Assembly (NCBI GenBank): GCA_030595525.1
Contig: JAUVDD010000109.1
Location: forward strand, 1 to 6,012
DNA length: 6,012 bases
Reading direction: 5' to 3'
From: Puniceicoccales bacterium
GTDB taxonomy: Bacteria > Verrucomicrobiota > Verrucomicrobiia > Opitutales > Oceanipulchritudinaceae
A model generated the notes under the pieces. The model did no database searches. It worked only from the letters and a program-made list of their open reading frames with translations, and was not told the origin of the DNA. This document shows positions 1-6,012 of the stretch, in pieces (the stretch's first letter is position 1; each line of letters starts with the position of its first letter). The translations under genes and the position numbers were made by a program.

Positions 1-2048
1 AGAACAAAATGGAGGGACGGGCCCTCGGGCAATCCAACAGCACCCGCTATGTTGGAATCAATCCCCGGATGGATTTCGTAGATCTTGGCATCCGTGTCAT
101 GGGTGAGGATTCCGGTGTCCGGATCATAAGCACCGGATTCGCCCACGAGAGAGTCCGATCCATCGAAAAACTGAATATTTACCCAAACTCGACGACCCTC
201 CGGGTAGCCAGTCGGCAGCTTGTGACCGGTCTCGTTTGTGACCCGCACAACGAGGTTTCCTACAGCCTGTTGCTTGGACAAAGTGGCCGCGTTCTCAAGC
301 ATATAAGTGGCCCTGTCGGCACCTGCTTGTGCCAGGGTTGCATCCACATCCTCCGGATACAGACCAGCGATAAGACCCGGCAGCCAGTTGCTGCCGCCGG
401 TCATGTCGTGTAACGGAACATTGTCGCGGTGTGGTGTTTGTGGATTCATAACCGGATTGGCCCCATATCCAGCGATATCGCGCATGTGACAATCCTGACA
501 ATTGGAGACCATTCCACCCGGCTTGTTGCCGGCCATTGCAGGAGTGAAGACACCGAGAGGATACACATCCGGATTATAGGCGCTGTTCAGCCACTCGCTG
601 TAAGTGCGTTCCACCGGACCCATGGAGTGGGGAGAATAGCTGTCGCTCGGTGCGTCGAGTGCGTTGAGCTGATAAACCCCCGCATCATCTCTGTAGAATG
701 CTGGATTACTGACATCGTGACAGGTTCCACAAATGGCAGAAGATTGGTGGAAGGGGGAGAAATTCCAGTTATGGCTTGGCTGGGCGTCATTAAACGGCCC
801 CCGTTGAATAGCAGAGGGATCAACCACGAACATGCCGTTACCATATTCCCCGCCTGCGGGGAACGGGTTGGATAGGTCCCCAAGAACGACGAGATCCCGT
901 TCAGGGTTAACACCGGCTTCATAGACTGGATCGACCATGCGATGGCAGAGATCACAGGAGACACCATTAAAATCGTCCGACTCCATGGCACTTCCATCTG
1001 TGGGCACGGATCGACCTTGCAGCCAGCCGTTTGAGTTATGGCAACGCAGACAGATGTCGCCCGAGTCGGGCGCATCCTGATTGGCAATGACCATATTGGC
1101 TTCAAATAAGGGATCGAGAGAGGCGAGTGCCATCATGCTTCCCTGCCAGTTTCTGAATGGTTCTACATTATTATCATAATTTCCGTGGCAGATGGCACAG
1201 TTTTCGGGATCGGCCTGAGCGGGCCCCCCTTCAAAGGGTTGAGATCCCGGCATATCAAAGTCGCGCAGGGTAGTGGAAACTATCCCACCGGGTGGAGAGA
1301 TGATCGAGAATACGGCATCACTGACATCCTGTGCGCTGTTGGTGAATTCATCGACGGCCTCAATCTTGATTAAAGCACTGGAAGTTGGCCGGTTGGCCGG
1401 AAACCAAGTGTAGGATCCATCGTCATCCAAGCCTACCGCCAATTGCTTGAAGGTACTTCCGCCATCAAGGGACTCCCAGATGCGAACATCAACTACATCG
1501 TTATCATCAGTGGCGGTCCATGTGATTGTGGTGGCGGTATTAGCGGTGAGGACTTCCCCGCCGTTGGGTGCGGTGACGGTGACAACCGGAGGTGTTTCGT
1601 CGGTCTCCGTACTCGGAGTTAGGTAGGGCATTACTTCAGCAATCGCGACATAAGTGACTTCTCCAACATTGTCCGAAGCAAGGCCCGGAAAAGTTGGTAC
1701 GTTGTTATACCCAAATCCTGTTCCAATAATTTCGATCAAATTGGTGAAACCATCCTCATCTGAATCCAAGGTTCCGAGCAGCTGAATATTGGCCGGAACA
1801 TCATCCTTGCTGCTGACCCCAAGCTGCTTCAGGTCCTCTCCGTAGGGATTACGAAGACCACCACCACTAAAATCAAAATGGCAGACACCACAGTGCTTTG
1901 CGTCCGATGGAAGTGCTGCGAGCTGGGTACCATCGGCGGAAGGATAGACTGAAAAGAAATCAGTGCGGATTCCCGGGCGAGCGACGATTTGTGAGGCAGA
2001 TACCACGATAAATATCGCAGTCAGGAGCAAAAAAAGGCTTGTTTTCAT
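1..2048 (-). CDS. Exported multihaem (at least six-haem) c-type cytochrome with Ig-like domain, 3' end outside window
   Basis: An uninterrupted frame of 682 codons runs from the ATG at 2048 off the left edge, so the C-terminus is missing. Residues 1-23 form a signal peptide (MKTS, hydrophobic core LFLLLTAIFIVV, likely cut near IVA/RP), so the protein acts in the periplasm or beyond. Six CXXCH haem-attachment motifs are visible: CGVCH 53-57, CAICH 284-288, CLRCH 333-337, CDLCH 365-369, CGTCH 440-444 and CQDCH 517-521. The first sits in a small N-terminal module (CGVCHFDFSGGG, then RNPYG), followed by an Asp-rich calcium-type loop DSDEDGFTN at 95-103. Residues about 152-250 form an Ig/FN3-like domain (APNGGE, TITWTATDDND). 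The five remaining haems lie in a multihaem block, followed by a beta-rich region beginning TGHKLPTGYPEGRR at 608. Additional histidines (426, 434, 474, 540, 547) could be distal ligands. Inferred role: electron transfer; partner and substrate cannot be told. No clear ribosome binding site precedes the ATG (CTAATATACCCCC). Family assignment to multihaem cytochromes is firm; subfamily is not. Confidence 0.93.
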   Translation of the reverse strand, partial: MKTSLFLLLTAIFIVVSASQIVARPGIRTDFFSVYPSADGTQLAALPSDAKHCGVCHFDFSGGGLRNPYGEDLKQLGVSSKDDVPANIQLLGTLDSDEDGFTNLIEIIGTGFGYNNVPTFPGLASDNVGEVTYVAIAEVMPYLTPSTETDETPPVVTVTAPNGGEVLTANTATTITWTATDDNDVVDVRIWESLDGGSTFKQLAVGLDDDGSYTWFPANRPTSSALIKIEAVDEFTNSAQDVSDAVFSIISPPGGIVSTTLRDFDMPGSQPFEGGPAQADPENCAICHGNYDNNVEPFRNWQGSMMALASLDPLFEANMVIANQDAPDSGDICLRCHNSNGWLQGRSVPTDGSAMESDDFNGVSCDLCHRMVDPVYEAGVNPERDLVVLGDLSNPFPAGGEYGNGMFVVDPSAIQRGPFNDAQPSHNWNFSPFHQSSAICGTCHDVSNPAFYRDDAGVYQLNALDAPSDSYSPHSMGPVERTYSEWLNSAYNPDVYPLGVFTPAMAGNKPGGMVSNCQDCHMRDIAGYGANPVMNPQTPHRDNVPLHDMTGGSNWLPGLIAGLYPEDVDATLAQAGADRATYMLENAATLSKQQAVGNLVVRVTNETGHKLPTGYPEGRRVWVNIQFFDGSDSLVGESGAYDPDTGILTHDTDAKIYEIHPGIDSNIAGAVGLPEGPSLHFV
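1980..2048 (-). other. Signal peptide of the multihaem cytochrome
   Basis: Codons 1-23 give one Lys at position 2, an uninterrupted hydrophobic core (residues 5-16) and small residues before the predicted cut (SASQIVA, then RPG). This is a Sec-type signal and matches the need for c-type cytochromes to be matured outside the cytoplasm. There is no lipobox cysteine. The cut site could also be after VSA (residue 18). The presence of this signal at the ATG supports that codon as the true start. Confidence 0.8.
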
Positions 2049-2111
2049 GGGGGTATATTAGAAGCACTACTATTAGCTATAATTAAACCAATTAGTAAAC
2101 AGGATTAGTAA

Positions 2112-2140
2112 TTCTTATCTAAGGTGGTGCACCCTGCCAA
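2112..2140 (-). promoter_or_regulatory. Weak candidate promoter for the cytochrome gene
   Basis: Read on the minus strand, TTGGCA (2140-2135, five of six matches to the -35 consensus) is followed after 17 bases by TAAGAA (2117-2112), a poor -10. The palindrome GGTGCACC lies in the spacer, where an operator could sit. Transcription would begin near 2105 and leave a leader of roughly 55 bases. The region is AT-rich, so such matches arise easily by chance; other TA-rich candidates lie closer to the ATG. Confidence 0.22.
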
Positions 2141-2158
2141 GGTTTTTATATATATTTG

Positions 2159-2193
2159 CCCTATACTGCAAAAACAAGCAGCTGATATTAGGG
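2159..2193. terminator. Imperfect hairpin after the acyltransferase, possible weak terminator
   Basis: The arms CCCTATACTGC (2159-2169) and GCAG-ctga-TA-t-TAGGG (2178-2193, bulged bases in lower case) pair around an eight-base loop, giving eleven pairs broken by bulges of four and one base. It begins 13 bases beyond the acyltransferase stop. A run of T (TTTTATT) follows it only when read on the plus strand; on the minus strand the next bases are CAAATATATATA, not a good T-tract. Termination of the minus-strand operon here is therefore plausible but weakly supported. Confidence 0.25.
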
Positions 2194-2206
2194 TTTTATT
2201 AGCAAA

Positions 2207-3421
2207 TTACGGATTCGGACAGGATCCCGGCCCACTTTGCAGAGTAGTAATACGCTTCTCTATGAGTCGAGTCAGGGGAAGGATACCCGTTTTATGATTG
2301 AGCCCATTTTCTTTTAAAAAGTCGGCCAAATCGATTGGATCATCGAATTGGATATTAGCTTTCCGCTCACCAAGGTAAGCACCCTTGCCCAATACATCCT
2401 CCTCCAGCTTGAAAATGGTCTCGGCAATCCTGTCGATGGATGGGTTTCCCAAGAGATAGGTGCGGGGGTAGCTGTAAAGTTGATGGGCAACGAATATTTG
2501 ATCCAGACGATCATAAAGTTCGTGTTTTCGATTCTGGGTCAGCTCCTCGCCTCCTCCGACCAAAACTTTACGGATTCTGGCCCTCAATGCCTTTATGCGC
2601 TTGGGCATACTTAGTTTCCCATTGGACAGCCCGTGCTGGGTTTCAACATTGTCCAGAATGTAACGTCTCAAGTGTCGAATTCGTTCTGTGAGTGTACCCT
2701 GTCTTGCCCGACCAAGAAATTCCACCTCCTTGATGGAGAGCAAGGCAGCACCCAGAAGGAAAATACGGTTAACCGGGGTATCATTTATGCGGGGCTTCAA
2801 TGTAATCCGTTTTTCAAGAATGCTTAACCGGTCGGAGAAAGTCTCTTCAATCGATGGATCATGACTGAGACGGATAAACGTTGGAACCACATAGCCACTG
2901 CGTCCCTCGGGGAGATTAGCGGCCGCCCGTAAAGCTATGCTGGCAACCCCTTCATTTAGTTCATCAAGCGTCTCCATATGGTGATAGATTTCTCCCTCAG
3001 GAAAAACAACCAGCGGAAATTCTCCCGCCTGCAAAATCTTCATTGCCATTTTAATGGACGCGAGATCAGCACCTTCCCTGTTTATGGAGAACGCACCTCC
3101 TCGTTGAAGAATCCAGCTCTCTAACCGGTTGTTCTCAAAACCCTCGCGCGCGGCCATGAAGTGAAAGGCAAATTTACACCGGCGGCCGACGGTGATGATT
3201 AAGGCAGGATCGGCGTGATCAGCATGGTTGGGCGCCACCATTACCGACTGTTTTTCTTGAACCAGTTGCGTCAATGTCTCGTGGCCGCTGATTTTAACAT
3301 CTGTAACCTTGAACGTGTTTTTTAAAGAAAACCGGGCCAATGCGTGAAGAAAAGGACGGAATGCCCACGAATACTTTGGGGGCATGAATTGATATGGAGT
3401 TTGTGGCCGAACCAGGTTCAT
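2207..3421 (-). CDS. PlsC/LPLAT-type 1-acylglycerol-3-phosphate acyltransferase-like protein with long C-terminal extension
   Basis: This 404-residue protein carries the ordered blocks of the glycerophospholipid acyltransferase superfamily: the catalytic HX4D (H66, D71, in APNHADHADP), a GGAFSINR block at 108-115 corresponding to GxFxxR, FPEGE at 140-144 corresponding to FPEGT, and a VVPTFIRL strand at 178-185. The family moves an acyl chain from acyl-CoA or acyl-ACP to a hydroxyl, typically of lysophosphatidic acid, at the inner face of the cytoplasmic membrane. No signal peptide or clear membrane helix is visible, so attachment would be peripheral. The catalytic domain ends near residue 195; the remaining 210 residues are charged and look mostly helical, and I recognise no domain in them. 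Typical PlsC proteins are about 240 residues, so this is much longer. The gene starts 60 bases after the rhombosortase stop and may be co-transcribed. The ATG at 3421 lacks an obvious ribosome binding site. The acceptor cannot be deduced; the superfamily call is secure. Confidence 0.88.
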   Translation of the reverse strand: MNLVRPQTPYQFMPPKYSWAFRPFLHALARFSLKNTFKVTDVKISGHETLTQLVQEKQSVMVAPNHADHADPALIITVGRRCKFAFHFMAAREGFENNRLESWILQRGGAFSINREGADLASIKMAMKILQAGEFPLVVFPEGEIYHHMETLDELNEGVASIALRAAANLPEGRSGYVVPTFIRLSHDPSIEETFSDRLSILEKRITLKPRINDTPVNRIFLLGAALLSIKEVEFLGRARQGTLTERIRHLRRYILDNVETQHGLSNGKLSMPKRIKALRARIRKVLVGGGEELTQNRKHELYDRLDQIFVAHQLYSYPRTYLLGNPSIDRIAETIFKLEEDVLGKGAYLGERKANIQFDDPIDLADFLKENGLNHKTGILPLTRLIEKRITTLQSGPGSCPNP

Positions 3422-3481
3422 GAAGATGGATTGTTGTACTTATTTCTAAGACAGCAAAAATCAGGATGCAAGCCAGCGAGT

Positions 3482-4120
3482 TCATTTCCCGTTGTTTACA
3501 CTAACGTGAGTTTCCAGGCATCGCCATGGGTGAATCCAGGCGATGATCCCGCCGGCTGCTGCCCCTGAGAGATGTGCCCATGGAACACTGGTTATTCCTT
3601 GCGGGAGGTCTGAGACGAACAAGGGATGTCCGCTCAGAATTTCAAAAACACATTTTCCAACAAAGAGCCCCATTGCGAGGATGGCTGGGCCCGATCCAAT
3701 CCACTTACTCCTAACCGCTATAACGACCAACGCCGCGTAAAGAGCGCAGTCCAAGCCACTGAGGCCGCGATAGATGGCATGATTCTCCATCAAAAAGACC
3801 GTGGCGGTGATAAGTGGAGGTGCTATCAGGAGCAGGCGGACGAGCAACCTCCGACAAATTGCTTCCAAGGCCATTGCCAAAGCGCCAAACATCAACAAAT
3901 CCCAGAACAAATGTCCTCCAGACCAATGCGAAAAATGTGCCGACCATGCTTGTATTCCAACGGGCGAAACTCTTTGCCAGGCAACCAGGCTAGACAGGGA
4001 GTCAGATCCTAAAAGACCAAGGCAAACTACAACAAGAACCAGCGTGAGCCAGCTTTTTTCAATGAAGGAAAAAAGCCGGCCAAGATTGACCTGACCGGCG
4101 GTTGTTATGCGAGCATTCAT
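3482..4120 (-). CDS. rrtA: Rhombosortase (rhomboid-family intramembrane serine protease)
   Basis: This 212-residue protein has about six hydrophobic segments (roughly 24-38, 70-88, 92-110, 118-136, 142-160 and 180-196), the compact core of a rhomboid protease. The catalytic serine is S121 in YRGLSGLD and the catalytic histidine is most likely H183 in PWAHLSGAAAGG. The second helix begins with a histidine-rich segment (H62, H65, H70: HFSHWSGGHLFWD). K156-E160 in GKCVFEILSG resembles the conserved K..(F/I)E stretch that precedes the last helix in rhombosortases. Rhombosortases cut GlyGly-CTERM tails of exported proteins within the membrane. The start ATG overlaps the stop of the upstream VIT-VWA gene by four bases (ATGA), and that protein ends in a GlyGly-CTERM-like signal, which strongly supports the rhombosortase call over a general rhomboid. 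At H70xxxD74, Asp occupies the place where classical rhomboids have the oxyanion Asn. The alternative is a rhomboid with an unrelated substrate. Confidence 0.87.
   Translation of the reverse strand: MNARITTAGQVNLGRLFSFIEKSWLTLVLVVVCLGLLGSDSLSSLVAWQRVSPVGIQAWSAHFSHWSGGHLFWDLLMFGALAMALEAICRRLLVRLLLIAPPLITATVFLMENHAIYRGLSGLDCALYAALVVIAVRSKWIGSGPAILAMGLFVGKCVFEILSGHPLFVSDLPQGITSVPWAHLSGAAAGGIIAWIHPWRCLETHVSVNNGK
4117..4120 (-). other. Four-base stop/start overlap (ATGA) linking substrate and protease genes
   Basis: The VIT-VWA stop TGA (4119-4117) and the rhombosortase ATG (4120-4118) share the sequence ATGA. The upstream bases AGCACCAACAGCAA hold no Shine-Dalgarno-like purine run, so translation of the protease probably depends on ribosomes finishing the substrate gene. 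This arrangement would keep the two proteins in a linked ratio. Confidence 0.8.
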
Positions 4121-6012
4121 TTGCTGTTGGTGCTAATTTTTTTGCGATAGATGGCGAGTAACGAGAGCAGGATGGTCAGGACAAACGGTCCCTCCATGGC
4201 CCCACCGCCACCACCTGTGCTATGTGCAGGGCTATTGAACATCGGTTTGTTTTGATCTGCCCTTACGGGTTTTGGAGGTGCGCTTCTTCTGGCGATTTGG
4301 GCGGTATGCTCTTTCTGCATACGCGCTTGATTGCGGCGTTCGACTCCGTGTTCCTGGAAACGCTGATCATCGAGTAAAAGCATGGAAGTTTCATCAGTGA
4401 CAATCTGGAAACCGACGCCGATATCCTCGACAGCCTGTTTCAGCTCAGATTCGGGAAGCTTTCCCAGGTCACGGTCACGCTCCAGGGCATCCACCTGTGT
4501 CATTGCCCAGATCCGTTCCAGCTCGGGATAGGCTGTATCGGTATCAGGGAAATTGATTTGTGTTTCATAGACCTTATCTTCGCCGGTTAAACTGGCTTTC
4601 AATCGAATATCTGCTTTGCCACCCTTTTGATAGCGACCGAGCAAAACCAGCTGTTTTCCCCGGTAGAGCTTTTTATAGGTATTACGGGCTAACGAGTGGG
4701 TTTTAACGCCATTAATACGGAGGTCCACATCCAGCAACGCTTCGGTTGTGATCCGATCACGAGCCATAAGGATTTTTCCGTAGAGGTCATCCCCATTGGA
4801 AACGGTTTCGTAAGTTCCGTCTGCCGCTTCACATATAATGCGCATGAGTGGCCAATTGGCACTATTCCCCATCAAGAATCCAAAGAGGCGGATATCCGTG
4901 CTCCGTATCAGCTTGTCGAATGCCGCCGGATCGACGATTCCGGTATTTGTCACACCATCCGTTACCAGAATGAGATTGGTCAAACGGTCTGCATCCAGTT
5001 CCCTGAAGGCTTTTTTCAAACCGCTGTAGATGTTGGTTCCTCGGTCTGGGACAATTTCCCTCAAACTTTGAATGTATTTGAGGGCTGCCGACTCTTCTGC
5101 ATTCACCCAACCGGGGGTCAATTCGCGAGCACCCGTGTCGAAAACAATAATTCGAAAACGGTCATTGGTTGAAAGAGCACCAAGGGCTCGCTCAACGCCG
5201 TTCGCCAATGTGTGAATTTTCATTCTCATACTGCCCGATTTATCCAGAACAAAAAGGTAATCTGCACCTTCTGTGATAGGCTTCAGGTCAACACCGGGAG
5301 TTAGCGTCATCATGAAGGTTCCCTCATTTTCACCTTCGGCCTTGTGGGTTAGTAAGTCGATGCGTCCGGGGATACCATCCTGAAGGCGGTAATACAGAAC
5401 CAAATCCTGATCGAGGCTGGTCCCTACGGGAGATTGGTAGGTCCAGACCTGTGTTCCTTCACCTTTGGATTCCAACTGCCCGCCGAATGCCGGGACTCGA
5501 ACATCTTCAACAGGATAGGCTGACCGCAGTTCCACACGTGCAGAAAAGGTACCCGATACCGTTGAATTCATATCCCAGAATCCTTTGGCAACTTCATCTG
5601 TTCCACCCTCTTCCAATGGATAGAGGAATCGGCCTACATTGGAATCGATCTCCAGTTTTTGATAATAAACGAACTCCATTTGCGTCTCTTGCCCAGCCCG
5701 AACCGGCGTTACATGGAATTCAAACCTTTGGTAGGATTGCTTACTGGCTTTGCCGGTTTCGCGCCCCTGGCTCTTTTCCTCTTCGTAGATCCTGTCGGCC
5801 TCCGCTTTTGGCAGAACTTCCCCTTCCAGGGTCGTTTCTCCGGAGATCATACGCATCTCCGCTAAAACGGCATCTTCAGGAACAGGAAAGGCATAAATAG
5901 CTTCCAGATCCTGTGGGTTGGGATTGAAAAAGGTCTGTTGCACGCGTGTTTGTGCAAAACCGTTGTTGATCACCACATCCAGATGGTGGCTGCGAATCTC
6001 GATCGGTAGATC
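4117..6012 (-). CDS. VIT and VWA domain surface protein with GlyGly-CTERM sorting tail, 5' end outside window
   Basis: The frame is open to the right edge, so the start and signal peptide are missing; 631 residues are visible, numbered here from the edge (6012). Residues about 1-125 are a VIT (vault/inter-alpha-trypsin) domain, recognisable from QQTFFNPNPQDLEAIYAFPVP-type sequence at 26-45 and RIYEEEKSQG near 75. A von Willebrand factor A domain begins near 250 (YLFVLDKSGSM) and has a complete metal site: DxSxS at D257, S259, S261, then T326 in RGTNIYSG and D352 in LVTDG. A C-terminal region of about 200 residues follows, then a Pro/Lys/Arg-rich linker (570-590). The tail is STGGGGG at 598-604, a hydrophobic stretch (PFVLTILLSLLAIY, 609-622) and RKK at 623-625. 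VIT-VWA proteins of bacteria are thought to be adhesive or matrix-like; ligand unknown. The related proteobacterial group is a sortase target, and here the overlapping downstream gene encodes a rhombosortase. Function beyond envelope display is inference. Confidence 0.93.
   Translation of the reverse strand, partial: DLPIEIRSHHLDVVINNGFAQTRVQQTFFNPNPQDLEAIYAFPVPEDAVLAEMRMISGETTLEGEVLPKAEADRIYEEEKSQGRETGKASKQSYQRFEFHVTPVRAGQETQMEFVYYQKLEIDSNVGRFLYPLEEGGTDEVAKGFWDMNSTVSGTFSARVELRSAYPVEDVRVPAFGGQLESKGEGTQVWTYQSPVGTSLDQDLVLYYRLQDGIPGRIDLLTHKAEGENEGTFMMTLTPGVDLKPITEGADYLFVLDKSGSMRMKIHTLANGVERALGALSTNDRFRIIVFDTGARELTPGWVNAEESAALKYIQSLREIVPDRGTNIYSGLKKAFRELDADRLTNLILVTDGVTNTGIVDPAAFDKLIRSTDIRLFGFLMGNSANWPLMRIICEAADGTYETVSNGDDLYGKILMARDRITTEALLDVDLRINGVKTHSLARNTYKKLYRGKQLVLLGRYQKGGKADIRLKASLTGEDKVYETQINFPDTDTAYPELERIWAMTQVDALERDRDLGKLPESELKQAVEDIGVGFQIVTDETSMLLLDDQRFQEHGVERRNQARMQKEHTAQIARRSAPPKPVRADQNKPMFNSPAHSTGGGGGAMEGPFVLTILLSLLAIYRKKISTNSK
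4120..4221 (-). other. GlyGly-CTERM-like C-terminal sorting signal of the VIT-VWA protein
   Basis: The last 34 codons encode, in order, Ser-Thr plus five glycines, AMEG, a hydrophobic segment of about 14 residues and the basic cluster YRKK before a short polar end. This is the tripartite layout of GlyGly-CTERM: small-residue motif, membrane span, positive stop-transfer. The rhombosortase would be expected to cut close to the glycine run and release or re-anchor the protein. The match is by eye; no model score is available, but the adjacent protease gene makes it convincing. Confidence 0.82.

Larger units (their letters stand above)
2049..2206. other. AT-rich intergenic gap between acyltransferase and cytochrome
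   Basis: These 158 bases hold no credible gene. The gap is strikingly AT-rich compared with the flanking genes and is the only spacer in the window long enough for a promoter. It contains an imperfect hairpin near the acyltransferase end, the perfect 8-base palindrome GGTGCACC at 2126-2133, and several TA-rich stretches that could serve as a -10 element. It probably separates the 2207-6012 transcript from the cytochrome transcript. Confidence 0.6.

Noticed and set aside
9..875. Plus-strand open frames at 9-413 and 429-875
   Set aside because: They lie opposite the cytochrome, whose minus-strand frame has a signal peptide and six CXXCH motifs; their translations show no domain-like sequence.
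587..1105. Minus-strand frame of 172 codons
   Set aside because: It is the same strand as the cytochrome but out of frame with it, and falls inside the haem block; the in-frame reading carries the haem motifs.
3294..3485. Small minus-strand gene between rhombosortase and acyltransferase
   Set aside because: Most of it overlaps the acyltransferase in another frame and it has no distinctive sequence; the true gap is only 60 bases.
3543..4094. Several plus-strand and one minus-strand frame across the rhombosortase
   Set aside because: They shadow the membrane protein, which has the catalytic serine and histidine and the overlap with its neighbour; none has a recognisable feature.
4201..4215. 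GC-rich tract of repeated CCA/CCG triplets as a simple repeat
   Set aside because: It is the coding of five consecutive glycines in the sorting signal, so the repetition is explained by the protein.
4696..5900. Plus-strand open frames at 4696-5172 and 5451-5900
   Set aside because: They lie opposite the VWA and VIT coding sequence, where the minus frame has an intact metal site.
5974..5976. GTG at 5976 as the start of the VIT-VWA gene
   Set aside because: The frame stays open to the window edge and reads LPIEIRSHHLDVVINNGF, which is already inside the VIT domain; starting at GTG would remove the first strand and any signal peptide, so the true start is outside.

Overview
The window carries four co-directional genes, all on the minus strand and tightly packed, with no RNA gene, mobile element or CRISPR array that I can see. 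In transcription order they are: a VIT-VWA surface protein whose 5' end lies outside the window (4117-6012), a rhombosortase (3482-4120), a PlsC-type acyltransferase with a long C-terminal extension (2207-3421) and, after a 158-base AT-rich gap, an exported multihaem c-type cytochrome whose 3' end lies outside the window (1-2048). The organism is an envelope-rich Gram-negative bacterium of moderate GC. The rhombosortase, the cytochrome architecture and the lack of clear Shine-Dalgarno sequences would suit Verrucomicrobiota or a relative, but this is an inference from gene content and not a marker-gene result.

The most informative part is the 3482-6012 module. The VIT-VWA protein ends in a serine-threonine-polyglycine stretch, a short hydrophobic segment and a basic tail, which is the layout of the GlyGly-CTERM sorting signal. 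Its stop codon overlaps by four bases the start of a six-helix rhomboid-family protease that has the rhombosortase features (GLSG serine and a late histidine). This looks like a processing enzyme encoded directly beside its own substrate. A comparable VIT-VWA protein is known in marine proteobacteria as the dedicated target of a cysteine sortase, so here a rhombosortase appears to take the sortase's place.

Sixty bases further on, the acyltransferase may share the transcript. It has the HX4D, GxFxxxR-like and FPEG blocks of glycerophospholipid acyltransferases plus about 200 extra residues I cannot assign. Because rhombosortase products are reported to receive a lipid-derived moiety at the new C-terminus, a functional link is conceivable but unproven.

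The cytochrome has a signal peptide, an N-terminal single-haem module followed by an Asp-rich calcium-type loop, an Ig-like domain, and then a block of five CXXCH motifs. It is probably a separate transcription unit concerned with periplasmic or surface electron transfer.
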